Positions 46,627 through 60,075 of a DNA stretch of 64,000 nucleotides are shown here, piece by piece. Origin of the DNA: Torymus aiolomorphi. Taxonomy: Eukaryota > Arthropoda > Insecta > Hymenoptera > Torymidae. Made by a program: the position numbers and the translations under genes. The stretch covers positions 29,060,085-29,124,084 of the forward strand of contig CM070873.1 of NCBI GenBank assembly GCA_036365515.1. The letters run 5' to 3'. Below the pieces are notes generated by a model, which saw nothing but the letters and a program-made list of their open reading frames with translations, had not been told where the DNA came from and did no database searches. Every line of letters starts with the position of its first letter. Positions within the stretch are counted from its first letter, which is position 1.

Positions 46627-48647
46627 ATGATTTTCAAAAGTTTGAAATTAGTGGGAAATGTCTCGGATGCATCTTTCGAATTTTCTTTCGCCACAGTTAT
46701 TTTCTTCATGAAGACACTCGCTATCTGGCCTTCATCAAATACTTTATTCTCTACAGTTCGGTACTTGATATTTTTCATAGGAGTAATATTCGCTTGGATT
46801 GATAGAGTGTATGCAGTTATTGCTTCGCCGAATCGGATAGAGTTCTTGAAAACGTTTATGTATCTGACTATTACTCTTTCCATTCTACTGAAATTTATTA
46901 TTTATAAATGTAAGAAAGAAAGTTTGGAAAGATTGCTAAATGAAGTGAGATATGGATGGGAACAATACACTTTCGTATCACAAAAAAACAAGAACGTCAT
47001 AATATATTTTATGAACATAGGACGGTGTATCTATCTGACATTTATGACAGTTGTACAACTACAAACTATATGTAAGTAAAATATTTTTCGCCAACTTCTT
47101 ATATTTTTATACCACTCTAACCTCAAAATCATAACTTTAATGTGATTATTCGGGTCGCGTGGTATAAAATACTGTATGGCAGGTGCGTAAGGTGATTTTT
47201 ACCGCATTCGACTTTTCTCATTCGCTTCGTTCGTGTAAAAAACGTCTCATGCGATAAATAATCACCTTCCACACCCGCATCATAATGTACTATTATGATA
47301 CGTGTGACCTAAGTAGCACTCTACACGGCGTGATTAGGACCCTCGCTATACGCTCGGGTCCTAACTTCACGCTGTGCGAAAAAGTGCTACGTAGGTTACA
47401 CGTATCGTAATGTACTATTATTTACTATATTTAAAAGAAACTATAATATACTTTGGAGTTATTGAATTTTTGTAGACAATATTTCAACTTATGTCATTAA
47501 TTTTTACGATGCAGAAAAAATTCGAACTGTTGGACCTGATAGCATTATTCATCCTCGAGATTTAAAAAATTATTCACGTTATTTTATATTATTATACTTT
47601 ATAGAAATTTGCATTAGCGAAATTGGTATTATAGTTCTTGTGACAATAGATTCCTTTTTCTGTATGGTTATACTTCATGTAACTGCTCAAGTTAAAGTTC
47701 TTAATAATGATTTGGAATCATATAATGGACAAACTCATAAATGTACACAAGAAGCCAATAATTTAGAAAGGTGTTCTTGTATAAAATGCATAATTGACGA
47801 GCATGTTAGGATAATAAGGTATTGTGGTTATTATATTTTTAAATGTTTAATTGTAGTGGAATTAACACCCGAACGTAATATTACAGATTAATTGATCTAT
47901 CCGAGGACACGTTTAATATAATACTTCTTGTAGATTTTTTGAGATATTTTATTAGCTGTGCGAGTACAATGTATTGCCTAGTAAAGGTAAAGATTTTATA
48001 AAAGAAATTTGTTTAGTTATAGAAAATATGGTTCACTGATAAATAAACTAAATAAGGAATGAATATGCAACAATATTTTGGACTTAATTTTAAGAAAAGA
48101 AAAATTTTTATTGAGGTAATTATTTGACATTATATGGAAATTAAAGCGTATAATATACATATTTTTCAGTACTACGATAGTAAGAACATGTCAGGATCAA
48201 TCGAATTTATATTTTACTTCCTTAGCGTAATTCTAAATATATTGTTGCCATGTTACTTATGCCACCAAATGACAGAAATGGTAATTACCATCCAAATATT
48301 TATTAGGAATCAAAGTATACTTCAAATGTGCATGTAGGTAATTAAATGATTTTTTACAGACGGACAAAACTGGTGAAATAGCGTATCATACTGACTGGAC
48401 TCGCTATAATCGCGAAACATCAGTTTGCATATCGTTGTTAATTTTAAGATCGAATAAATCTTTTAATATTACAGCTGGAAAATTTTTCCCGATTAATCGC
48501 AATAGTTATAAAAATGTAAGAGTTGGATTTTTAAAGAAATTAAAAATATTAGTACAAAAATATATCAATATTATTCTAATAAAAATTTGGTTTTAGATCA
48601 TTAATACGTCGATATCATATGCCTCAATTTTGTTGGCTTTAAAATAA
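46627..48647 (+). CDS. Insect odorant receptor (7tm_6 family), complete, six exons
   Basis: A ligand-gated cation-channel subunit that pairs with Orco in dendrites of olfactory neurons; the ligand is unknown. Exons: 46627-47071, 47476-47818, 47887-47986, 48170-48280, 48360-48515, 48597-48647. All introns are GT-AG and phases close, giving 401 residues, typical of the family. I chose ATG 46627 because it is the first in-frame ATG and gives the usual short N-terminus before the conserved IWPSS motif (about residue 34). Hydrophobic helices: ~43-66, ~78-97, ~120-142, ~172-205, ~266-290, ~301-325, and a weaker C-terminal one. The C-terminal third has the family pattern: HQM at the end of the sixth helix, AYHTDW, and ISYASIL near the end. 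No stop or frameshift was seen, so it may be functional. It has very AT-rich codon use, unlike fused. Intron 1 contains inverted repeats. No tandem sibling receptor is visible, which is unusual for this clustered family. Confidence 0.92.
47180..47420. repeat. Two adjoining inverted repeats in receptor intron 1
   Basis: The first pair is GTGCGTAAGGTGATTTTTAC (about 47183) against GATAAATAATCACCTTCCAC (about 47254). The second, longer hairpin (47283-47420) has arms GATACGTGTGACCTAAGTAG and CTACGTAGGTTACACGTATC, with an apex in GGACCCTCGCTATACGCTCG. Likely a MITE that landed in the intron. Confidence 0.7.
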
Positions 48648-48731
48648 GTCATGAATATTTTTATATATTGATAGCAATGCTGTTATTTTTATAAATAGAA
48701 CTAGAAATAACTGAAGATATTTAAGGTATTT

Positions 48732-48737
48732 AATAAA
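48732..48737 (+). terminator. Candidate poly(A) signal of the odorant receptor
   Basis: AATAAA lies 85 bp after the receptor stop codon. The surroundings are AT-rich, so chance occurrence is likely. Confidence 0.4.
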
Positions 48738-49769
48738 CGAATATAACATAATTGTTGTAAAATCAATGGATAAAAAATATTGACATGTATGAAATAGCTA
48801 GAAATTCTAGATTAATTTAAGCTAATTTGTTTTTTAAAGTTTATAAGAGTTTATGTAAAAGTTGAATTTTTAATATATTTTAATATAGCATATAGCCAAA
48901 AATCAACTTTATGCCAGCTAGATCGGATATAGCCTTTTATATCCTGGTACTAGCTGCATTATGTATCTTTTGTATAATTTCTAGTAAATAAATAAATAAA
49001 TATTCTTTCTCTATATTATTGGTATTTTCACAACCCTCTTTTTTACTATCCATTCATTTATTATATTATATAATAAATATATTATATTTATTATATCTTA
49101 TAAATTGTTGTTTTTAATATAAATATAATAATCATATAAAAAAACCACTGCCAATTCATTGGCACGCAGCTTCCTCCAAATTAATGTATCATTCCTATAT
49201 GTATAGTATATATTTTAAATATAAAATATGTTTATTCATTATACTTTTTTTTCAATGATTTAATAATTCATTAATATTTAAAAAATTGCATATTTTTTTC
49301 TTAATATTGAAATTATTTGTTATTTGACACTTATTTTATTTAAAAAAAAAGTAATATTTAAAATATAAAATTAAAAAATTGCTATCTACCCTCAGATCAA
49401 TTTACTCACATTTTCAAAATCATATGTAATAACTCCATTTTTTACATTATAAATATATTATTATTCAATAATTATGTATATTTACTATACATAATTGTGT
49501 ACATATTATAAAAATTGAAATTATACTTCTAACTTTGATTTTTTTAATGGTCGGTTATAATTTTCGTCATCCTCTTCTTTTATTTTCAATAAAATATGGT
49601 TCATTGCTGATTTTATTCTTATACCATCTTAATAAAAAAAAGCAAATAAAATATTATGTAAATACAAATATCAGTGCCAGCTAATAAAAATATTTACACA
49701 ACTTTGTAAAGGCAAAATGAGTGTATATATAATTATATGACCGTAAACCGTAATCGTTTAAATTTTAAA
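48738..49769. other. AT-rich non-coding DNA
   Basis: Very low GC with no open frame of interest. No repeat borders recognised. Confidence 0.55.
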
Positions 49770-49783
49770 ATATTTATCTCAAA

Positions 49784-50038
49784 GATTATTGTTAGAGTAT
49801 TGTTAGAAATACGAAGTCAAAACATGTTGCGCGGGAAACTATCCGCTCGTCAGTGACGATACCTGAGGATATCTGAGGAGGAGCATATTAATAAAATGCT
49901 CGAAACGTCGTAATTTATTAAATGATGTTTTGTTATTTACAACCTTAACAAAATTTCCACCTGTTTAGTAGTAACAAGGCCATTAGACGCAATAATTTGA
50001 TCATTATCAATTCTTATACCATTAGCTGCATTTCAACT
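49784..50038 (+). mobile_element. Small retroelement-like insertion with hammerhead-like motif, copy 2
   Basis: Flanked by the 14-bp duplication ATATTTATCTCAAA (49770-49783 and 50039-50052). The right part (TAGTAACAAGGCCATTAG, CCATTAGCTGCA) matches the right end of 40908-41334. It holds CTGAGGA (49873-49879), a 6-bp stem GAGCAT/ATGCTC, and GAAAC (49902-49906). GACG (49855-49858) can pair with CGTC (49906-49909) to close a third helix. The base before the first helix is not the expected UH, so cleavage activity is doubtful. No protein is encoded. Confidence 0.6.
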
Positions 50039-50442
50039 ATATTTATCTCAAAATAAAGTGAGGGTAATTTTTACTATATTCACTTCAAATAGCGATTATT
50101 CGAAAAATTAATTCAAACTCAAAATAGTTGGCCATATAGCGAAGGCGAGAGAGGCGCTGTCGATCGGAAGATATAGATATAGAGGCGAAGAGTTTGGGCT
50201 GTGTTTGGGTTCGAGGATTAAGACGAGCCGAGAAGTGTTTGTACAGGAACGTATATATATACATATTCATGCACCGTCGATTTTAGGGAATTTTAATATA
50301 CCCATCAGAAATTCGTTATCTCTCTCCGGATGGAAAGCCATATCGAACGCCAATCAGCGGGCGCTTTACGAGCGGCGATCATTCACACATAAAAATCATA
50401 CGGACCTCTCGCGGACAAAAAAAGTGTGTGTGTGTGTGTGTG

Positions 50443-51466
50443 CACGGAGAAAAATTTGATTTGGAAAATTACCATTAATCTTATCAAAGCGAAGATATAC
50501 TCTGATTCTGACGATTTTTACTACTATTATAGAATTTTCTACCATTGTAATGTATTCCTTTTACAACTTTCATTTTAAATATTACAAGTGTCGAGATAAC
50601 TTTCTACTATATTTATATAGCAAAAAATATACATATTGTAATATATTATAAAAAGTATCTTCTTTTTTTATAAAAAATATGAAACATTACTATATTTTAT
50701 GGCAAAAACTGCGAAGACTTGATATTCGAATGCAGGAGTTACAAAAATTTTGATATTTAATTCTAAGTTTTACAATGATTTATGGTAAAAATTATGATGT
50801 GTGAAATGCGCATGCGCGCGGCGAACACGCGCAGTCTGCTGCTCTGTCTTACCGACGTCCCTAATTTTCAGGTTATCTAGATCTCACACAATATGTTTTG
50901 CAACACAAAACTGGTCGGATATAATAAATTCCTATTTATTTTTACTTTTATAAATACATTATCAGTTGCTAATTTTCCTTTACGTTAATTATAATGCCAT
51001 ATATTAATTGAAATTCAACAACGCGTTTAACTCAAATTTGCCATACATCTAGCGATAGCTAATGTACAAGTTCCAAAAATTTGTAGTCTAATGTTGTTAT
51101 GGGTAAGTGGTTAGAGCGTCCGACTGCCGTGCCAAGGGTCGGAGGATCGAATCCGGCCTCCGTCGAAAAAAAATTTTTAATATTCTTTATTCTTTACTTT
51201 AATTTATTTCTTGTATTTCTTGTATTAATAATACATGTGTGAGCAACCTTGAAATATATAGAATATCACGAATAACCACGATAACGGAAATGAAAATTAA
51301 ATTTTTAAAATTTTTAACTCGAAAAATATTTCCTATACGAGTTGTTATAAAATTTACCATATTAAATTGGAAACATTAATAGGAAATTTGTCTGTCTTCA
51401 TTTTACTATGAAAAATTGTAATTTTTCCTATACAAATTTGTAAATTTTGCTACACGATTTCTCTCC

Positions 51467-51469
<3 letters not shown>
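50443..51469. mobile_element. Element with TIR CACGGAGAAAAATTT, inserted in a microsatellite
   Basis: The left end is CACGGAGAAAAATTTG and the right end is CGATTTCTCTCCGTG, both buried in (TG)n, so the target duplication cannot be read. Duplication copy A has only a (TA)n/(CA) tract here (about 30303-30332), which confirms insertion. It is about 1.03 kb, non-coding, and carries a tRNA-like module about 300 bp from its right end. Confidence 0.82.
51062..51165 (+). repeat. tRNA-like (SINE-type) module, copy 2
   Basis: ATGTACAAGTTCCAAAAAT leads into GGTAAGTGGTTAGAGCG (box A-like), a CCGAC/GTCGG stem, and GGATCGAATCC (box B-like), then an A/T tail. It is strongly similar to 27222-27326. The 13-nt anticodon loop and the missing acceptor stem exclude a normal tRNA. 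Confidence 0.7.
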
Positions 51470-51497
<28 letters not shown>

Positions 51498-52068
51498 TGA
51501 ATTTTATTCAATTTAACGCTCCCATTTTCTATTCTCTCCCTTTCTTTGATCAATCGGAAAAAAAATAAAACTCGCGAGCTCGTCGCTTTTAGTCGCGGAA
51601 TTGAAAAATGACGTCTTAGCGCGTGCATGCGAGTGAAATGTAGGCCGAGACAGAGTGATTATTATTTCATAGAATTTCGCAAAGGGTTAGACTGCGAGTT
51701 TGGACGTAAGCCACAGAGGAGAGGTTGTCGGTCTAGTTCTGGAGTACCCCGATGTAAGCGAGGACCGCTTTTTACGTAAAATATATAAGCGTGGGTTACA
51801 ATTAGAGACCGAAAGCTATACAATCCGTTCGTTCACCTCGCGTGCGTCCCCGAAATTATTCATCGCAGATCTCCGCGGCGGCTCCTTATCCCCTTGCCTT
51901 TCGATTTTTGCATAATTTCGGAGAGATCTCGACTAGCGGGGTGAAAATCATCCTCTCCCTACCGGAATTAAAAGGCTGCCTCCGGGGAGGCACACCGAAC
52001 AAAGGAACCGCTTCAAGTTCCGGCTCCCGATTTCATCTGGAGAGAAAGAGAAGAGGAGTAGATGCGCG

Positions 52069-52282
52069 CACGGAGAAAAATGGTTTAGGAAAAATGACTA
52101 TATTTATAGTAATCGTGGGACAGACTCAAATTATCATAAAATTTACTACAATTTATGGTAAAAACTCCTATGTTGAGTAATTGTTACTATGTATATAGCA
52201 ATTTTTACTATAAATTGTAGTAAATTTTATGATGATTTCTCTTACATTTATAGTCAATTTTCCTACAACATTCCTTTCAGTG
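52069..52282. mobile_element. CACGGAGAAA-family MITE within duplication copy B
   Basis: The ends are CACGGAGAAAAATGG and CATTCCTTTCAGTG. It is the partner of 29530-29726 and supplies the empty site (TA at 52099-52100) for the nested element in the third copy at 43015. Confidence 0.78.
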
Positions 52283-52675
52283 CGGGTGTAGTGAATTAAG
52301 TCGTTTTAAAGAAGATTTCGTCAGTGCCAGTGTAATAATCCAGGGATAAATGTTTATTTATAATATGAAAATACAATCTAATATTGCACAACTATGGTTA
52401 TTCGAACCCGCAGTTTATATTTTCGCCTCCATTAAACATCATAAAAGCCCTCCCTATAAACGCACGAAATCTCTAAGCCGGAGCGACTCAATCCAATAAA
52501 ACTCCCTCGGAAAAATAAATAGGCTCGCGCGCGCGCTCTATTTCCTCATGCCCGCGAAAAAGATCCATTGTCGCGCGGGCGCTTGTCCGTGTCAGGCTGC
52601 AGCGACGGATGTGCACCCGGGATAGAGTGAGGAGGATCTTCTTATTCGCCGGCGCCCACGGGTTACTGCTATTTT

Positions 52676-52865
52676 GCATATGCGCGATCACCTTGTTTTT
52701 TCTCGATTCCTAGAATATGTGGAACGACGGCTGCTACGACGTCGGTCATGATGATGATGATGAAGTGGGTAGGCTCGATTTTCGTGGGAGTTTCGGGTGT
52801 TCGGAAGGACTTTTTATATCGAAAGTTTAAAAATGATATGTGTGGGCCTGCGGTGTAACTAGAAC
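52676..52865 (+). repeat. Direct duplication of 45118-45307
   Basis: GCATATGCGCGATC, GGAACGACGGCTGCT, the ATGATGATGATG run and AAATGATATGTGTGGGC all recur in the same order and orientation, with a few substitutions. It begins exactly where duplication copy B ends. Confidence 0.9.
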
Positions 52866-52980
52866 TTTAGTAGAAACCTATAATTAGTTATAATATTTTG
52901 TTACCTCTTATCACATGCGTTTAGAATTAAAAACATGTCCAGAATCTCCCTGGTGGAAACCGACTTCATTATTTGCCTAC

Positions 52981-53544
52981 ACTGAGAGAAGAATATTGTT
53001 ATAGTTAACATATTTATCTATTTGATTATAGAATTGCAATATTGTAACTGTTACAATATCGTATATTTGAATAGGGAAGATTTTGACGGTCAAATCCAAT
53101 ATAGTAAATGTTACAATATCAATGTTGATTTCAACGATCAAATTACAAAAAGAATACAGGGCGTGTGAGGTTTTCTGGGTGCAGGCACTTGAAATGACAA
53201 CCAGACTTGTAAGGAAAAAATCAGCTTTATATCAATCAAAAGGGTTTTACAAGAGCTACTACTCGGGAGCTTGGAGACGTGCTCCTCACTCGTGCGATTC
53301 CCATCGCCAACTGACTTTCGAATTCAGTCCCCGCAAGAGGCGCTCACGATCGCTCTGTTTCTCGCTACGCTCGCGAATCAGTCCCGCCGAGACTCTATGT
53401 TTTCTCTCAATTTACAACAATCAATGTTTACCAGTAACATATGGTATATTAACTGTTACAATGCCTATATTTGGTCATATTTAAACATACGCATGTTAAC
53501 AGTTACAATGCCATGTTAACAGTAAACAAATCCTTCTCTCAGTG
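52981..53544. mobile_element. TA-flanked MITE, TIR CACTGAGAGAAG
   Basis: The left end CACTGAGAGAAG and right end CTTCTCTCAGTG are separated by 564 bp and flanked by TA (52979-52980 and 53545-53546). Several GTTAACAGTTACAATG-type motifs near both ends are inverted. The GC-richer middle (53270-53400) has no identifiable protein. Confidence 0.82.
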
Positions 53545-54599
53545 TAATAAATAACTAGTTTTAGTGGTGCATATAGTCAAAAACTAACCACTTTTCTTGA
53601 ATATTTCTATCTATCGATGAATCGATTTTTCCAACATTATTCGACATTATTTTATAAAAATTTACACAAGCTTGTTCTTAACTATTTCGGAGGTATTACG
53701 AGTGCTCTCTACCTCGATTGGAACGCCACCTACTGTCAAAAGTGTTTTTTGTTAATTAAAAAAATTTGGGGCAATATTAACGTAAAAATAAAGTTTTTCC
53801 ACGTGTAATTAGTATTAAAGACACGATTACATGAGATTTTCCAAATTAAATTTCATTAATAAATCTGTATTTTGTAGAGAAAAATTTGGAGTCATTTTCA
53901 GAAATGTCCACTGAACGTTTGAATTTTCTCTATAAAATACAAATTCATTTATTCATTTAAATTCATGAAACTTGTTTAAAAGTAATCCTTATTAACTTTT
54001 ACACGTGGGGAAACTGAGTTATGATTAATTTAAAATTTATAAGTACACTTAAATTAATGAAAATACGTAAATGAAGTCATGGGGGCGCTGCGATCTATTC
54101 CGGAGTTGGGGTTTAGGTAGAGAGCACTCTTAACATTGGAGACAAAAAGAAACTTTTGTGGTCAGTTTTTTTAGTTATAGTAAATGGCTAGTAGGAGGCT
54201 TGTTCTTATAACGAGGAGTGAGAGATCGACAAAATTTAATGACAATAAATAAATTCAATGTAATATCTACGAAAGGACTGCTGTAAATGTTTGTTTAGTC
54301 TGTTATTAAGATTGTTTTTATTTTCGTAAGCTATTTGTTTCAATTGAATGCTCTAAAATGTAACGTCAAGTTAATGAATAAACTTAAATCAAATATTTCG
54401 AGGTTATGCCATTCTATTTCCAATCTATTAAATGGCCGAATAATAGGGGAAAAATCGTTTCAACATGGCCATTTCATAATAGACAAATTTCTACCATTCC
54501 TCCTACATTTTTTACCATTACACACATTCTAACAAAAATATATATATCTCCATCTCTTCACGTCTAACCTCTTCTTCTTCTCTTTTTTTGTCATTGCAG
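53545..54599. other. AT-rich non-coding DNA
   Basis: Inverted or shared motifs around ACAAATTCATT (about 53860 and 53940) and repeats of AGAGCACT (53700 and 54120) are seen, but no clear element. It ends with a strong polypyrimidine tract from about 54547 to 54597. Confidence 0.5.
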
Positions 54600-54664
54600 G
54601 TACAGGCACTTCGCAGCCACAGCGGCACCTCCTTCGTCACCCGATCAATCGTCCCCGTCGAATG
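54600..54664 (+). other. Candidate internal exon, 65 bp, gene unknown
   Basis: A long pyrimidine tract and TCATTGCAG precede position 54600, and GTGAGT follows 54664. Both are near-ideal insect splice sites. All three frames are open, for example YRHFAATAAPPSSPDQSSPSN. In another frame the last codon is ATG, ending exactly at the splice site, so it could also be a 5' UTR exon carrying the start codon. The partner exons are probably outside the window or far upstream (donor at 19740). The product is not recognised. Confidence 0.5.
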
Positions 54665-55959
54665 GTGAGTACACACATCCACATCCTCCCTCTCTTTTTC
54701 CCCTTTTTCCGCGCGCGCGCGCGCCAGACGCAGACGCATCACGTACATCCCATTTCGCGTTCCTGGCCCGCGGGGGGAATCCAAATATGCATGCATGCAC
54801 GCGGGCGGGAAATATCGGCTGCCTCGTAAAAGTGCGTGCCGCGCTCTCGTCGTAAAGCGCAAATTGCCCCTTCCGCGCGCTCTTTTCCTCATTTTCCCGC
54901 TCTTTCGTACGTGATGAAATCCGCGTATAGTCGTGTGTGCCGGTGTATTATCACGGGGAGGAGTGGATTATATACTTTTCGCTGAAATGTATCGTCTACG
55001 GGGAGTTAATTTTGCTTAGCCAAAGCGATGGCGCTTGATTTCGAATCGTGATGGACGCGCTATATCTCGTTATAACGCGTAGATCGATCGATGCATTTTC
55101 CGGGTTAACTAAAACCGATGCGAAAATGCAATCCGATTATGTGTACGCGCGTGATATCAGGGCTAATTGTTCATCGGCGAATTCACATGCAAATCAATTC
55201 CTGCGCGTTCGCGTTCGCATTACAGTAAAGGGGGAGAGGGAAAAAGCCGATCGACTGGAATAACATACGCCTGGGTTTTCATAAAAATGCAATCGAATCG
55301 GGAATACGTGCGGCAACCGCGCTGCTGACGCGAAAAATCATCCTCGCCTGTGTGTGTTTGTCTAATCGGATTATATTATGTCACGTATGCGGGAAGCATA
55401 TATACGCGATATGATTTTACGGAAAGAAATAAAATAACGAAAATTTTAAATCCCCCGCGGTAATCTGATTTATATATACCGCGCTTGTCTTTAACACGGA
55501 TTCGGGTGAACTAGAGTGTGGGCGGAACGAAAAAAAAAGAGAATAATTTACGCGACCGGTCAGTATTATAGCGCCGAATCGAAAACTATATACTCATTGA
55601 CCTGAAAAACAGGAGGCCCATATTCTCTCTCGACGGGAAAATCGATTTTTCCCGAATTGCCTCCACCTTTTTTTCTCGTTCTCTCTCTCTAATACCTTTT
55701 CAGTCCGAAATCGACGTGGAATGATTTAAAGCTGTTTAATAATGAAAAACACGGACAGGAAGCATAGCTTATTTATACACTGAAATGAATGTTCTCGATG
55801 CGATTTATATACACTGAAATATTAATCGACGAAGACGAATGATTTCCTTCGCATTGTCAACAATAATTCATTCACACGCCGAATTATTTATATCACACTT
55901 CTGTATCCCCTGCAAAAGACAAAACCAAATCCCCAAATTCTCATGGCACTATACGTATA
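54665..55959. other. Non-coding, probably intronic
   Basis: CpG-rich with (GC)n near 54712 and ATGCATGCATGC near 54788, then mixed composition. No further exon recognised. Confidence 0.45.
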
Positions 55960-56209
55960 CACTGAAAAAAAAGTACAGGAAAAAGTACTAAACGTTCAGT
56001 AAAAATTACCATCTTGTGCAGGGAACGCGACCACAGACTGTAAAAACCAAAACAATTACCATACTTTATAAGAAATTTTACCAGAAATATAGTAAAATTT
56101 ACTTTACTCTATTGTATAATTTACTATAAAGTATGGTAATTTTTCGGGTCTTTACAGTCTGTGGTAGCTTTACGAGACGGTATAGTAATTTTTCCAAAAC
56201 TTTTCTCTC

Positions 56210-56213
<4 letters not shown>
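55960..56213. mobile_element. MITE, sister of 8003-8265
   Basis: The left end is CACTGAAAAAAAAGTAC after TA (55958-55959). The right end is TTTTCTCTCGGTG, running straight into a (GT)n tract. The internal inverted pair CCACAGACTGTAAAAACC / TTTACAGTCTGTGG and TTACCATACTTTA match the copy at 8003. Confidence 0.78.

Positions 56214-56290
<77 letters not shown>
56214..56290. repeat. (GT)n microsatellite
   Basis: About 38 GT units directly continuing the GTG end of the MITE at 55960-56213, then a short (TA)n run. The repeat may have grown from the element terminus. Confidence 0.95.
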
Positions 56291-59630
<3,340 letters not shown>

Positions 59631-60075
59631 TATATCGACGCTCCCTACGAAAACTAGCACGATTCAGATTGCCACGAAGACTAGTCCATTTCAGCGTTGG
59701 CCGCGAAGACTAGCACGCCCCATTGATTTGCGTTGAAGACTACCCCGATCCGCTTGATTGCGGCGAAGACTAGCACATTCCACTGCCTCTTATATAAATT
59801 AGCACGGTGACGCGAAGTGCTAGTTTGCGAATCGTGTTACTTTTCGTCGTAAACTCGCGAATCGTGCTACTTTTCGTCGCAATCTTACGAATTGTACTAT
59901 TATTCGGCGCAAACTCGTGAATTATGCTAGTTTTCGCGACAACCCTCGCCAATTGTACTATAGTATTCGCGGCAAAGTCGTGAGTTATGCTAGTTTTCGT
60001 TGCAGTTTTCTGAAATGTGCTAGTCTTCGTGAGGAGGGCAAAAAAGGTGCTAGTTTTCGTAGGGAGCGTCGATAT
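59631..60075. mobile_element. Foldback element made of bipolar 30-bp tandem units
   Basis: The outer ends TATATCGACGCTCCCTACGA and TCGTAGGGAGCGTCGATATA are inverse. The right half has about eight units of 30 (30-32) bp starting TGCTAGTTTTCG. The left half has about five units of 27-30 bp in the opposite orientation (CGAAGACTAGCAC). The 30-bp period keeps a minus-strand frame open with a 10-residue repeat, but no ATG-led gene or known domain is seen. Confidence 0.85.

Larger units (their letters stand above)
50134..52675 (-). repeat. Segmental duplication, copy B (inverted partner of 28892-30690)
   Basis: Read on the minus strand it is collinear with 28892-30690. The edges are sharp: the homology starts at ATATAGCGAAGG near 50134 and stops at GCTATTTT near 52675. 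It contains the element 50443-51469 that copy A lacks, lacks the hAT MITE that copy A has, and has lost a stretch present at about 30330-30390. Confidence 0.88.

Noticed and set aside
59640..60070. CRISPR-like array of ~30-bp repeats
   Set aside because: The conserved part is only about 12 bp, the units reverse orientation halfway, the borders are inverted repeats and the context is an insect genome. It is a foldback element, not CRISPR.
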